From the NCBI RefSeq assembly GCF_043196875.1, contig NZ_JBEBMX010000006.1:62001-126000 (forward strand): DNA of 64,000 nucleotides. Reading direction: 5' to 3'. Both the position numbers and the translations under genes were made by a program. This DNA comes from Saccharospirillum sp043196875 (GTDB lineage: Bacteria > Pseudomonadota > Gammaproteobacteria > Pseudomonadales > Natronospirillaceae). The first letter of the stretch is position 1, and every line of letters begins with the position of its first letter. Below, one piece after another: positions 42,043 through 51,032 of the stretch. The notes beneath the pieces were generated by a model, which did no database searches, was not told where the DNA came from, and was given only the letters and a program-made list of their open reading frames with translations.

Positions 42043-42358
42043 AATCACGCCGACTCAGAATCGGCAATAAATGATGCGCCGGCTCTTCATAAGGATGCGA
42101 CTCCACAAGCGCCGCCAACACAGCGGGAATAACCTCATCGTCACAGACCATCTCGACTTTATATTCCGCCACCTGCTCCAACTCCCCAACCGCACCGATA
42201 TGCGGCTGAGCACCATCCAAAGGCCGAAACTGGCCCTGCCCCAAGGTCGACCAGGCACAGGCCTCATAATCCCCAATGCGACCCGCCCCAGCCCGAGCCA
42301 ACGCCTCGATGACTGCGTCTTTATGAGACTGAGGCACATAAACCGCCAACAAATGCAT
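42032..42358 (-). CDS. YqfO/NIF3 insertion-domain-like protein (PII/CutA-like fold)
   Basis: 108 residues: MHLLAVYVPQSHKDAVIEAL, GAGRIGDYEACAWST, GQGQFRPLDGAQPHIG and SHPYEEPAHHLLPI match the stand-alone version of the PII-like domain inserted in YqfO/NIF3 proteins. Function unknown. It ends within the convergent TetR gene by 11 nt. Confidence 0.85.
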   Translation of the reverse strand: MHLLAVYVPQSHKDAVIEALARAGAGRIGDYEACAWSTLGQGQFRPLDGAQPHIGAVGELEQVAEYKVEMVCDDEVIPAVLAALVESHPYEEPAHHLLPILSRRDFNF

Positions 42359-42452
42359 ACCGCCTCCAAGTGACTTTTCTCGTTGAATTTCAGCAGCTTA
42401 GCAAGATTCCAGTTGACACCCAAAGTCAGTCCGGTAAACTGCGCCGCGTTAT

Positions 42453-42544
42453 GGAGAGTTGGCAGAGCTCGGTTTAATGCAGCTGACTTGAAATCAGCCG
42501 TAGGTTTGCGCCTACCGGGGGTTCGAATCCCTCACTCTCCGCCA
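42453..42544 (+). tRNA. tRNA-Ser(UGA)
   Basis: Acceptor stem GGAGAGT pairs with ACTCTCC; D-loop, anticodon TGA in ACTTGAAAT (reads UCA), a long variable arm (GTAGGTTTGCGCCTAC) typical of class II tRNA-Ser, T-loop GGTTCGAATCC, discriminator G and genomically encoded CCA. Length 92 nt including CCA. Confidence 0.97.
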
Positions 42545-42548
42545 AATT

Positions 42549-42589
42549 GAACAAAAAAGGGGACCCCTAGTGGGTCCCCTTTTTTGTTC
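42549..42589 (+). terminator. Strong terminator after tRNA-Ser
   Basis: A nearly perfect inverted repeat: AAAAAAGGGGACCC, loop CTAGT region, GGGTCCCCTTTTTT, extended outward by GAAC/GTTC. It begins 5 nt after the tRNA CCA end. Confidence 0.95.
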
Positions 42590-42590
42590 A

Positions 42591-42718
42591 ACCTCGCAAA
42601 GCGAGGGGACTTCGTTCGCGTTCGCCGCCGGGTTCGACTGAACGCTCCGCGTTCAGGGCCGCGTAAGCGCCTGGCAAAGCCAGGTTGCGTGCAAAGCACG
42701 CAAGCCCATCCCGAACGG
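42591..42718. repeat. Mini-hairpin array, copy A
   Basis: A chain of very short palindromes, several with the loop CAAAG: CTCG-CAAAG-CGAG, CTGG-CAAAG-CCAG, CGTG-CAAAG-CACG, plus GAACG-CTCCG-CGTTC. Bases 42591-42621 and 42652-42718 recur in copy B, the second segment with a single mismatch in 67 bases. Reading frames through it are low-complexity and I do not call them genes. Confidence 0.85.
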
Positions 42719-42766
42719 GTGGCCCTATTCCAATGTAACGCTCTTCCCTGTCCCGTTTTTTATTGA

Positions 42767-42965
42767 ACCTCGCAAAGCGAGGGGACTTCGTTCGCGTCCT
42801 CCGCCGGGTGATGGCCGCCATCCATGGCAGCCACCCTTCGGGTTCGCTTCGCTCATGCAAAATTGCTCCCGACAATTTTGTCGACTGAACGCAAAGCATT
42901 CAGGGCCGCGTCAGCGCCTGGCAAAGCCAGGTTGCGTGCAAAGCACGCAAGCCCATCCCGAACGG
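42767..42965. repeat. Mini-hairpin array, copy B
   Basis: The same order of small hairpins as copy A, but with about 70 extra bases in the middle that are themselves hairpins (ACCC-TTC-GGGT; CAAAATTG with CAATTTTG). The central stem has CAAAG where copy A has CTCCG. The array is therefore modular: units are swapped or added between copies while the flanks stay identical. Confidence 0.85.
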
Positions 42966-43145
42966 AGCTCGCCCTACCACCCGCACTCACCAATCCACGC
43001 TCAGTTTCACACCAAAAATAACCAGATATCTTGGTTCTATTCTCATAAACTCTCTGGCAGCCAAGGTTTCAACGTTCAGTCGTCACGAATGCCCTAATTG
43101 CCAATCTTTGCCAAACGAACCAGATAGTAATTTTAGGATTTATTC

Positions 43146-43547
43146 ATGCATCGTTTTCTAGGCTTTATCCTTTTAGCCACGCTCGCAGGCTGCCAATCCA
43201 ACGCCACCAACACAGTGTCAGACATACCACCCAAACCCACGTCCACGGTTGAATTAGAAAAGCTAACCAAACTGTCCATTTCGGCTTATGCCGATTGCTT
43301 GGAATCGACAACCAACACTTTGACGAGCAGCAATGAAGCCGCTTCGGTAATTGCAGATAGGGCACATTCCGATTGCGAAGCACGTTTCAATGTATTTCAC
43401 GACACCATTAAAGAACTGTATCGATCTACTGTTCAGACATCCGAATATCAGCAAGCTGATGATCTGGCAGATTCAGTGGCTTTAGAAACTCAAGAAGGCT
43501 TTAAGGCCAGGGTCATAGAGATTGTGAATTACCGGCGATTTCAATAA
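43146..43547 (+). CDS. Small lipoprotein, paralog 1
   Basis: 133 residues. Signal MHRFLGFILLATLAGC with lipobox Cys16, then a low-complexity linker and a helical domain with two Cys (SAYADCLE... and SDCEARF). The product is a paralog of the lipoprotein at 45932: both have LAGCQS, S-x-YADC, a second Cys about 30 residues on, and ELY. No known family. Predicted to sit in the outer or inner membrane; the residue after the Cys is Gln, which by the +2 rule favours the outer membrane. Confidence 0.75.
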   Translation: MHRFLGFILLATLAGCQSNATNTVSDIPPKPTSTVELEKLTKLSISAYADCLESTTNTLTSSNEAASVIADRAHSDCEARFNVFHDTIKELYRSTVQTSEYQQADDLADSVALETQEGFKARVIEIVNYRRFQ

Positions 43548-43671
43548 TTCGAAAGGTTCAAATAATAAGCTGGGCTGGGTATTCACCCGACTACACTCAA
43601 TAAAAGTTTTCATTTAAAGCCGGCGAAGGCCGACAGATAAACCAACCAGCCTTTCCACTAAGGCTGTTTTT

Positions 43672-44571
43672 TCACAACCACCGCCAAGGCCCCCGATCCA
43701 ACAACCACTCCTCCAGCATCGCCGCCAAAGCTTCAACCGCCGGCCTTGATGGCTCATCTATATGCGGCGCTAAGTGCAGTCGCGCCTGGCAGCGAGGCAA
43801 GGCTGGTAATCCATCGTCAGGCCCCAATTCAACCATCGCCGAGGTCATCCGTTCTCTGTCAATCACACTCACTGCCATTCCCGCTTCTACCGCCTGTTCT
43901 ATTGCATGAATACTGGTGGAGGTGAAAACGGCGTGCCAGCGACGTTTGGATTTTTCCAAGGCTTCGACGGCCAACTGACGATAGGGGCAGTCGGCGTCGT
44001 GTACGGCCAAGGGCAAACTGGCCAGGTCATCAAAGCGGGTGTGACGAGCACCAACCCAAACCGGGTTGGTTTGCCATAGCGGCTTTCCGCCGGACAGCGC
44101 GACCGGCCGATCCAACACTACAGCAATCGACAATTTCGACGCCTGAATCTGACGCGCCAGGTCTCCGCTGTTGGCGGTCACGGCTTCGAGCAAGACGTCT
44201 GGGTGACGACTGACGAACTCTGGCATGACGCCCTTGAGCAGTTCTCGGGCATAGTCTTCCGGTAACCCCAGGCGCACTTTGCCGGCCAGACCACGGCCGG
44301 TGAATCGAGCCAGGATGCCGTCGTGCTGACGCAGCAGTTCGCGGCTTTCATGCAACAGAGCCTCACCCGTTGCGGTCAGGGTGACGCCTCGTGGTCCGCG
44401 CTCCAGCAACTGGCTGTCCAGCACCGCTTCCAGCCGTTTGATCTGCATACTAATAGCACCCAGCGTTCGGTGCCGTTGTTCTGCCGCTGCGGCCAAGGAA
44501 CCCAACTGGGCGGCGGCCTGAAAGCTGCGTAATAACTCCAGATCCAGTGCTGCCGTTGAGACTTCAGACAT
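43672..44571 (-). CDS. LysR-family transcriptional regulator
   Basis: 299 residues from the ATG at 44571. HTH_1 at 5-65 (LELLRSFQAAAQLGSLAAAAE, then ISMQIKRLEAVLDSQLLERG) and a LysR substrate domain. Divergent from the DMT transporter at 44663 with a 91-bp gap, so it likely controls that exporter. Confidence 0.93.
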   Translation of the reverse strand: MSEVSTAALDLELLRSFQAAAQLGSLAAAAEQRHRTLGAISMQIKRLEAVLDSQLLERGPRGVTLTATGEALLHESRELLRQHDGILARFTGRGLAGKVRLGLPEDYARELLKGVMPEFVSRHPDVLLEAVTANSGDLARQIQASKLSIAVVLDRPVALSGGKPLWQTNPVWVGARHTRFDDLASLPLAVHDADCPYRQLAVEALEKSKRRWHAVFTSTSIHAIEQAVEAGMAVSVIDRERMTSAMVELGPDDGLPALPRCQARLHLAPHIDEPSRPAVEALAAMLEEWLLDRGPWRWL

Positions 44572-44662
44572 ATTGAATCCTAGATACATTATATTTCGAT
44601 TTATTTAATACTCTTCTCAGCGCAACCTCAAGCCCACTCATTCGTCGGCTCAGAGGTTCGCC

Positions 44663-45589
44663 ATGTCCCTATCCTTTTCTTCCGCGCTGATCGCCGCCGG
44701 TTTTGTCATCTGTTGGAGTTCTGGTTTTATCGGTGGCGAACTCGCCACTCAGTCGCCTGTGCCGGTGCTGGCATTGTTCGCTTGGCGCTTCCTGTTTGCG
44801 TTCGCTCTGGCCGCGTTGGGATGGTTGTTATTGTCCAGCCAGCGTCCGCAGCTGGCCGCTCTATTAAAAGAGGCGGTCATTGGTTGTTTAACCGTGGGCG
44901 GTTATCTGCTCGGGGTAATTCTGGCGCTTGATCAGGGTGTCAGCACCAGCCTGACGGCGCTTATCGCGGCGCTGCAACCTTTGCTGGCTGCGGCCCTGGC
45001 CGGCCCCTGGCTGGGAGAGCGATTATCGAAACAAGGCTGGCTGGGCATGGGTATCGCCAGTATCGGCGTTTTGCTTTGTGTTGCCAGTGAGTTGCAATTG
45101 AACCCGGGCACGCCGCTTTGGGCTTACAGCCTGCCGCTGCTCGCCGTGCTCAGCGTCACCCTGGGCAGCTTGCTGGCTCACCATTGGTCGACTGGCACGG
45201 CCATGCTGCCGACCCTGACCGTCCAATTGCTTGGCGCCACCTTGCTGTTTACCGCAGCGGCACTCATAGCGGCGCAACCGGGTTCCACCACGGTGCCGTT
45301 TGATAACAGCAGCCTGGCTGCGCTCGGTTGGCTGATCGTGCTGTCGACCTTTGGTGGCTATGGCTTTTTTGTGAGCAGCTTACGTCGTTTAGGTGTTACC
45401 AGAACTTCGACGCTGGTCTATCTGACACCCGCGGTGACTCTGATCTGGGCCGCCTGGTTGTTTGATGAATATCCGGGAGTCTGGGGTTTGGTGGGCGTTA
45501 TGGTAGTCAGCTTAGGCGTTGGCATTACGCTGCTAAAGCGTATCTTATTGCCTAAGCTCACAACTGGGCGTTTCCAGGAATCTGGGTGA
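44663..45589 (+). CDS. DMT-superfamily transporter (EamA family, RhaT/YdcZ-like)
   Basis: 308 residues and ten predicted helices in two EamA repeats: AGFVICWSSGFIGGELA at the start and WLIVLSTFGGYGFFVSSLRRLG late. Probable exporter of amino acids or other small metabolites, controlled by the divergent LysR regulator. Not closely alike to the EamA gene next to metG. Confidence 0.88.
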   Translation: MSLSFSSALIAAGFVICWSSGFIGGELATQSPVPVLALFAWRFLFAFALAALGWLLLSSQRPQLAALLKEAVIGCLTVGGYLLGVILALDQGVSTSLTALIAALQPLLAAALAGPWLGERLSKQGWLGMGIASIGVLLCVASELQLNPGTPLWAYSLPLLAVLSVTLGSLLAHHWSTGTAMLPTLTVQLLGATLLFTAAALIAAQPGSTTVPFDNSSLAALGWLIVLSTFGGYGFFVSSLRRLGVTRTSTLVYLTPAVTLIWAAWLFDEYPGVWGLVGVMVVSLGVGITLLKRILLPKLTTGRFQESG

Positions 45590-45931
45590 CGAAGTAATTT
45601 GCAGCAGTTCTTTCTCGAAAGAGCTTCCTTTTTACTAAACTTCTCCCCACAAAAGAGTTTCGTTCCTAATGAGATGATTCTATTGCATAAACCTAACGCC
45701 CATTTCCAGAGATTTCTTGCGGCGCAACGTCGCCGGCATTAACGGTAATTAACCTAACATCCTAGATAAAATGAAAGAGAAGTCTTCGCAGCTGCTTGAG
45801 AAGTTTTATCTGAGCTGAATACTCAAACCAGATGATCTAGATAGCAGGAATAACAGAAAAATGTGTACATGAAATAGGAGTATTAACCGGATCAGATTAC
45901 TATTCGGGCCGATCATTTTTGGACGCTGACT
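45590..45931. other. Long intergenic region before lipoprotein 2
   Basis: 342 bp between the DMT gene and the second lipoprotein. No reading frame, RNA gene or strong hairpin that I can support; probably holds the lipoprotein's promoter. Confidence 0.4.
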
Positions 45932-46339
45932 ATGAACCGAATCTCACTCTTTTTGCTGACTACAATCCTTGCCGGTTGCCAATCCACACCACCGACAACA
46001 GCAGCTGCACAGACTGATCTGCCCGCTAATACACCAGCAACAACCGAACAACTTAAAGTGCAAACCCAACAAGCCTTTTCGGACTACGCTGACTGCATGG
46101 ATTTGGCCGCATCCACGCTTGCCGACACCAGGGCAGAGCCCAACTCACTGGCCGACATGGCTCAGGGCATCTGCGAGCATGCCTTCAACAACTTCCAGCA
46201 AAATTTAAGTGAGCTCTATTTATTTGTAGCCCCCGATGAGCCAGAACGCGCCCAGCAGATGGCCGATGCCACCGCCTTAGATGCCAAAGAAAAAGCCAAA
46301 TTGAGAGTCGTTGATATCGTCACTCGCGAAGGGCTTTAA
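45932..46339 (+). CDS. Small lipoprotein, paralog 2
   Basis: 135 residues. Signal MNRISLFLLTTILAGC (Cys16), a Thr/Pro/Ala linker, then a helical domain with SDYADCMDL, a second Cys in GICEHAF, and NFQQNLSELYLF. Aligns with the lipoprotein at 43146 over the whole length. No recognised family. The pair lies 2.4 kb apart on either side of the LysR-DMT module. Confidence 0.75.
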   Translation: MNRISLFLLTTILAGCQSTPPTTAAAQTDLPANTPATTEQLKVQTQQAFSDYADCMDLAASTLADTRAEPNSLADMAQGICEHAFNNFQQNLSELYLFVAPDEPERAQQMADATALDAKEKAKLRVVDIVTREGL

Positions 46340-46425
46340 TTGCTATCAGAGCGGAAAACCAGTGAACAACCACCAGAATGAAAACTTGGCTGTCCAACAT
46401 CGTAACCAAGTTGTGGCGTGACGCT

Positions 46426-47007
46426 TTAGTTTTTCGTTACCCGAACCAGCGGTAGAAAAATCTCGTCGACCCATTCCCGGCGCAACGCCTCGGACGGCGC
46501 CGCGAAGTTCATCACGACGTAATGCCGAAACAGGTCTCCCGGTAAGGAAGCGACCACGGGCGTCAGTCGCCGTCGCTCAATTTCCCCTCGTTCGATACCG
46601 CGCTCAAAGATGACCGGCAGCACAATGGGCTCTTTCTCGGTCAAGGTGGCACGGAGCTCGTCGGGTGTGGTCGCGCTTTCTGCAAAGTATTCGCTGGCGA
46701 TCAGACTGAACGCTATGGCGATACCCGTTGAGCGTTTGGAAGCACGGTCGAGAAACTCAAGCAGTTCAGTACGCAGGTCACCTCGGTCAGGCACCGCCAG
46801 TGGATACTGCTCCATTTGCTGACGAATGGCGGCGACCGACAGTTCCACCTTGGAGCTCCAGCGCCGCGCCAGCACCGGGCGACTGGTACCGGCCCGCAAT
46901 GCAACCCGCTCCATCGTCAGACCATTAAACCCCTGCTCGACCAATTCCAACCAGGCGGCATCCAGGATGGCGCGCTCCAATTCCGCGCCGCGACGTCGTT
47001 CGCTCAT
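46426..47007 (-). CDS. TetR-family regulator of the adjacent ABC exporter
   Basis: 193 residues from the ATG at 47007. TetR HTH in GFNGLTMERVALRAGTSRPVLARRW, ligand-binding C-terminal half. Divergent from the ABC transporter genes. Two operator-like palindromes lie in the shared upstream region; the nearer is 13 bp upstream of its start. Confidence 0.92.
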   Translation of the reverse strand: MSERRRGAELERAILDAAWLELVEQGFNGLTMERVALRAGTSRPVLARRWSSKVELSVAAIRQQMEQYPLAVPDRGDLRTELLEFLDRASKRSTGIAIAFSLIASEYFAESATTPDELRATLTEKEPIVLPVIFERGIERGEIERRRLTPVVASLPGDLFRHYVVMNFAAPSEALRREWVDEIFLPLVRVTKN

Positions 47008-47019
47008 ACTATCTCTCTT

Positions 47020-47039
47020 AAGATGCAATCATGCATCTT
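47020..47039. promoter_or_regulatory. TetR operator-like palindrome 1
   Basis: AAGATGCA-ATCA-TGCATCTT: perfect 8-bp arms around 4 bp, between the divergent TetR gene and the ABC exporter. Confidence 0.75.
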
Positions 47040-47060
47040 GACTCGGTTAGCTTCGTCGAT

Positions 47061-47080
47061 AAGATACAGCAATGCATCTA
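47061..47080. promoter_or_regulatory. TetR operator-like palindrome 2
   Basis: A degenerate copy of the 47020 site: starts AAGAT, ends TGCATCTA, 16 of 20 positions identical, 41 bp apart, about four helical turns. Confidence 0.6.
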
Positions 47081-47169
47081 AATATCCAGTAACTGAATCC
47101 CTCGGCTCCCTCACCCTCCGGCAAGCCCCGAATGGCTTGGGAACAACCCACCCTAAGCAGGAACTCATC

Positions 47170-48120
47170 GTGATTTCAGAACGATTATCGGAAGAGAACT
47201 CATTCGCCCCCGGCATTCAAGCCCAAGGGCTGACCAAGCGTTATCGCAACACTCATGTTGTTGATGACCTCAGTTTTAGCGCCCGTGGCGGCGTGGTGAC
47301 CGGCTTTCTCGGCCCAAACGGCGCCGGCAAAAGCACCACCCTACGCATGCTGCTCGGCCTCGCCAGACCGACTCGCGGCCATATTACCCTGGGCGGAATC
47401 GCGGTGTCTGACCTCCCCCAACCGGCCAGCACAATTGGCGCTTTGCTCGATGCGCGAGCGGTACATCCTGCCCGTACCGCCTATGACCATCTGCTCGGCT
47501 TCGCTTACGCGGCCGGTCTCGGCAAAAAACGGGTTGAGGAAATGCTCGAATTTGTCGGCCTCGCCCAATACGCCGATCGACGCGCCGGTGAGTTTTCACT
47601 GGGTATGAATCAGCGCCTTGGTATCGCCACGGCTTTGCTGGGTAATCCTCAGGTGGTGGTGCTCGACGAGCCATTGAACGGTCTCGACCCCGAAGGTATC
47701 CGTTGGATGCGGCGCTTGATGCGGACCCTGGCCGATGAAGGCAGAACGGTTTTGTTTTCGAGTCATCTGATGTCGGAGATGGAGCTGGCCGCTGACGATG
47801 TGGTGATCATCGCCCAAGGCAAATTAATCGCTGAATCGCCGCTGCAGGAATTTATCGACACCCATACCAGCAAAGCCATTCGTGTGCGGACCCGGGACCG
47901 GGAAAAGCTGCTGAACATCCTTACAGAGGCCGGCGTAGAGCTGCAAATCCAAGACGACACCAGCCTGATAATGACCGGTACGGATATGACCACTATTGGC
48001 GAAACCGCCGCCGCTAACGGCATTGCTCTGGAAGAGCTGAGTGCGATCCGTGAATCGCTGGAAGACGTCTTCCTGAGGTTGACCCAAACCGCCACCCAAA
48101 ACGAGACCATCTCATCATGA
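47170..48120 (+). CDS. ABC transporter ATP-binding protein
   Basis: 316 residues from a GTG at 47170 with AGGA 7 nt before. Walker A GPNGAGKST, signature FSLGMNQRLGIATALLG, Walker B VVVLDEPLNGLD. The C-terminal domain after 220 is the extension of CcmA/NodI/DrrA-like exporters. Works with the overlapping membrane protein gene (4-nt overlap) as an exporter, perhaps of an antimicrobial, with a TetR control. Confidence 0.93.
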   Translation: MISERLSEENSFAPGIQAQGLTKRYRNTHVVDDLSFSARGGVVTGFLGPNGAGKSTTLRMLLGLARPTRGHITLGGIAVSDLPQPASTIGALLDARAVHPARTAYDHLLGFAYAAGLGKKRVEEMLEFVGLAQYADRRAGEFSLGMNQRLGIATALLGNPQVVVLDEPLNGLDPEGIRWMRRLMRTLADEGRTVLFSSHLMSEMELAADDVVIIAQGKLIAESPLQEFIDTHTSKAIRVRTRDREKLLNILTEAGVELQIQDDTSLIMTGTDMTTIGETAAANGIALEELSAIRESLEDVFLRLTQTATQNETISS

Positions 48121-48863
48121 ACAGCCTGAAATTCGAATGGAAAAAGTTGCTCAGCGTCAAAAGCACCTGGATCGCGGCCCTGTGCACACTCGTCTCCAGC
48201 GCTTTACTCGGCCTGCTGGGCATCTCGGATATGTTGACACTGACGCCTGCCGAGCTACCGGCCAACTGGGACCCGACCGCAGAAAGCCTGAAGGGGTTTC
48301 TGTTCGCCCAGTTGATCATCGGTATGTTGGGAGCGCTGGCGATCACGCCGGAATACGCCACCGGCATGATCGGCAGCAGTGTATTCTCGGTACCGTCGCG
48401 TTTTCGTCTGTTGATCAGCAAGACCTTGGTGGTGACCGTCTTCGCGTACATCACGGCCCTGTTAACCACCTTATTGAGTTTTTGGGTCGTGCAGTTGACC
48501 CTCGCCGGTGTCGGCCTGCCATCCGCCCAGATGACCGATCCGCCGGTGTTGACGGCGCTCTTTGCCGGCGCCCTTTACCTGACGTTGTTTGCGCTCATCG
48601 GCCTGGCGATCGGTGTTTTGACGCGTTCGAGCACGACCAGTCTCTCCGTGCTGATCGGCATTGCGCTCATCATCCCTGCGCTCGCACCCGCCCTGCCGGC
48701 TTGGTTCGAACGCTTTTGGCCGATTACTGCCGGCCAGTCGTCTTACCGGGTTGTGCTTATTGACGACGCTCTGCCTCCCGCTCAGGGCATGATCCTGCTA
48801 GCGCTCACGGTGCTGATCACCTGGATCATCAGTCAACTGATGTTTCAGCGACGCGATATCTGA
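48117..48863 (+). CDS. ABC transporter permease
   Basis: 248 residues with about six helices: a soluble N-terminus (NSLKFEWKKLLSVKSTWIA) followed by a large extracellular-type loop and helices ending with LLALTVLITWIISQLMFQRRDI, matching ABC-2-type permeases. Partner of the preceding ATPase; substrate unknown. Confidence 0.87.
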   Translation: MNSLKFEWKKLLSVKSTWIAALCTLVSSALLGLLGISDMLTLTPAELPANWDPTAESLKGFLFAQLIIGMLGALAITPEYATGMIGSSVFSVPSRFRLLISKTLVVTVFAYITALLTTLLSFWVVQLTLAGVGLPSAQMTDPPVLTALFAGALYLTLFALIGLAIGVLTRSSTTSLSVLIGIALIIPALAPALPAWFERFWPITAGQSSYRVVLIDDALPPAQGMILLALTVLITWIISQLMFQRRDI

Positions 48864-48915
48864 TTACCGAACGCCCGGCCGGGCATGAGTTGAGAAGGCG
48901 GCGTAACACTCACGC

Positions 48916-48945
48916 AAAAAAAAGCCCGAACCAAACGGCTCGGGC
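48916..48945 (-). terminator. Rho-independent terminator of the gsp operon
   Basis: On the minus strand: GCCCGAGCC-GTTT-GGTTCGGGC (one G-U pair) followed by eight Ts, 130 nt after the gspD stop. Confidence 0.88.
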
Positions 48946-49074
48946 AGCAATGCAACTTAATGCAAGAGAGTCAAAACGCTGCGTATCTTACGATTCCAGA
49001 TCACGCTGTAAAGACATCGCTCCTTATGTCTTTGTTTTGACAAACCGCACTTTTCGTAAACTTAGAAATACACA

Positions 49075-51021
49075 TCACTCCTGAATCCGGCCGCCATCAA
49101 GGCGACCGTTAAACAGGTCGTCAACACTAGGCGGCAGGTAAGAGTCGTCGTAGTTGTCCATGGTCTGGATGCGAATATCCCAGATACCACTCATACGGCG
49201 GTCTCGCACCGCGTCGCCATTGCCCTCGATAATGGTCGGACGCAGCACCACCAGGAGGTTGGTCTTCTGACGTTCGGTCGAGGTGGAACGGAACAGCACA
49301 CCGAGAATCGGGATTCGGCCGAGAATCGGCACCCGGCTTTCGCGTTCGATCAGGGTGTCATCAATCAAACCACCGAGCACGATGGTTCGGCCGTTATTGA
49401 CCAGTACTTCGGTCTGAACCTGGCGCTTATCGGTGACGATATCGACCGCACCGAAGGCGTTGTTGCCGGAAATAGATTCCACCACCTGATCGACTTCCAT
49501 ACGCACCAGGCCGTCCTGCTGCACATGAGGGATCACCGTCAGGGTGGTGCCGACATCCTGGCGTTCAATCACAAAGGGATTGTCGTCAGTGCCGTTACCA
49601 CCGGTCTTGAACGGTACCGAGCTGCCGACAGTAATAAAGGCTTCGCTGTTATCCAAGGTCATCACGCTGGGCGTGGACAGGACGTTGGTGTTCGATTGCG
49701 ATTCGATGGCCTGAATGATGGCGCCAAAGTTTGGACTATCGCCACTCGGATCGACCAGGCCGAGAAAGGCACCATTGGGCAGAGCACTGACGTTATTGGT
49801 GGCGGCCGCCGCAACAATATCCGACAGTGGTGCTCCGGCTTCGTTGAAGTTAGTAGCGCCGAAGGGCACGCCTTCGCTCACCTGATCGGGATTGGTCGCC
49901 CACTGCACACCCAGAGCATCGCTGACATCGCCACTGACTTCGACAATGGCCGCTTCGATCAACACCTGCTTACGGCGCACATCCAACTGACGGATGATGC
50001 TTTCGATCTCGTTCATCACCGAAGGCTCAGCACGCACCACCAGCGCATTCAACTGCTCATCCGGCAAGATGCTGATCGGACTCGACGGCGGCGCCTGGCC
50101 ACCCTGGTTCTGTTCCTGCTGCACAGAACCGGCCAGACCCGTCAGCAGTTCGGCCATGCGTGCGGCATCGGCATTGTTCAGGAAAATCACCTTGGAAGAG
50201 GAATTTTCTGGCGCTTCTATATCCAGTTCTTTAATGAGGTCGATAATCTGAGCGCGGGCGTCGGCTTCACCACGCACGATGATGCGGTTGGAGCGTTCGT
50301 CACCGACCAGATGCACACCCTGACCGCCACCGCGCCCACCGCTCTGATCACCCGCCGTCACCGGGGTCGGTGAAATGCGCTCCAGCAATTGGATGATGTT
50401 ACCCACCCAGGCGTATTGCAGCGCCACGACTTCGATTTCTTCACTGCCAGCCTGGTCCAGCAACTCGACGATTTCAGCGACCCGTTCAATATTGGTTGCC
50501 CGGTCGCTGATGATCAGCGCATTGGCACTATTCACCCCGGCCAGATGACCATAGCTGGCGACCAGCGGACGCAGAATCGGCACCAGTTCCATGGCCGAGG
50601 TATTTTGAATCGGGAAGACGCGGGTGATGATGCGCTCGCCCTGAATATTGCCGTCGCTGTCGACCGGCAAACCTGAGGCTTTCACATCGGCCTGAGCGAT
50701 AATCTTGATGGCGTTGTCGGTTTCAACGGCGGAAAAGCCATAGACTTCAATGGTCGCCAGAAAGATTTCATAGATGGCGTCAGCACTAAGCTCCTGATCG
50801 GAAATGACCGTCACCTGGCCACGCACCCGCGGATCGACAATAAAACTTTCACCGGTAACGCGGGCGACCATATCGATCACGTCGCGGATATCGGCGTCTT
50901 GCATATTCAGTTGATAAGTTGGCTCTTCGGCATAAAGCGGCCGGCCAAAACCGGCCAGCAACAGTACGATTGCCAACCAGCGTATCAGTCTATGGTGAAC
51001 GAAAGGTCCCTTTGTCATCAT
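49075..51021 (-). CDS. gspD: Type II secretion secretin GspD
   Basis: 648 residues with a signal peptide ending in LYAEE. N-terminal N0 domain (YQLNMQDADIRDVIDMVARV), N1-N3 repeats, then the secretin barrel with VPILGRIPILGVLFRSTS and the VLGGLIDDT block. The 5' start may be MM or the second Met. GspD forms the outer-membrane channel. The other Gsp genes (E-M, O) are not in the window. Confidence 0.95.
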   Translation of the reverse strand: MMTKGPFVHHRLIRWLAIVLLLAGFGRPLYAEEPTYQLNMQDADIRDVIDMVARVTGESFIVDPRVRGQVTVISDQELSADAIYEIFLATIEVYGFSAVETDNAIKIIAQADVKASGLPVDSDGNIQGERIITRVFPIQNTSAMELVPILRPLVASYGHLAGVNSANALIISDRATNIERVAEIVELLDQAGSEEIEVVALQYAWVGNIIQLLERISPTPVTAGDQSGGRGGGQGVHLVGDERSNRIIVRGEADARAQIIDLIKELDIEAPENSSSKVIFLNNADAARMAELLTGLAGSVQQEQNQGGQAPPSSPISILPDEQLNALVVRAEPSVMNEIESIIRQLDVRRKQVLIEAAIVEVSGDVSDALGVQWATNPDQVSEGVPFGATNFNEAGAPLSDIVAAAATNNVSALPNGAFLGLVDPSGDSPNFGAIIQAIESQSNTNVLSTPSVMTLDNSEAFITVGSSVPFKTGGNGTDDNPFVIERQDVGTTLTVIPHVQQDGLVRMEVDQVVESISGNNAFGAVDIVTDKRQVQTEVLVNNGRTIVLGGLIDDTLIERESRVPILGRIPILGVLFRSTSTERQKTNLLVVLRPTIIEGNGDAVRDRRMSGIWDIRIQTMDNYDDSYLPPSVDDLFNGRLDGGRIQE

Positions 51022-51032
51022 GCCAACTCTGA

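Noticed and set aside
42453..42544. tRNA-Sec or integration site
   Set aside because: The anticodon is TGA (reads UCA), so it is serine; no integrase or second copy of the tRNA 3' end is visible in the window.
42591..42965. CRISPR array
   Set aside because: The repeats are not regularly spaced, spacers are not unique and no cas genes are near.
42588..43097. Several short open frames on both strands after tRNA-Ser
   Set aside because: They run through the hairpin array, are low-complexity translations of the repeat and have no ribosome sites.
49525..50373. 282-codon frame antisense to gspD
   Set aside because: Shadow of the secretin gene.
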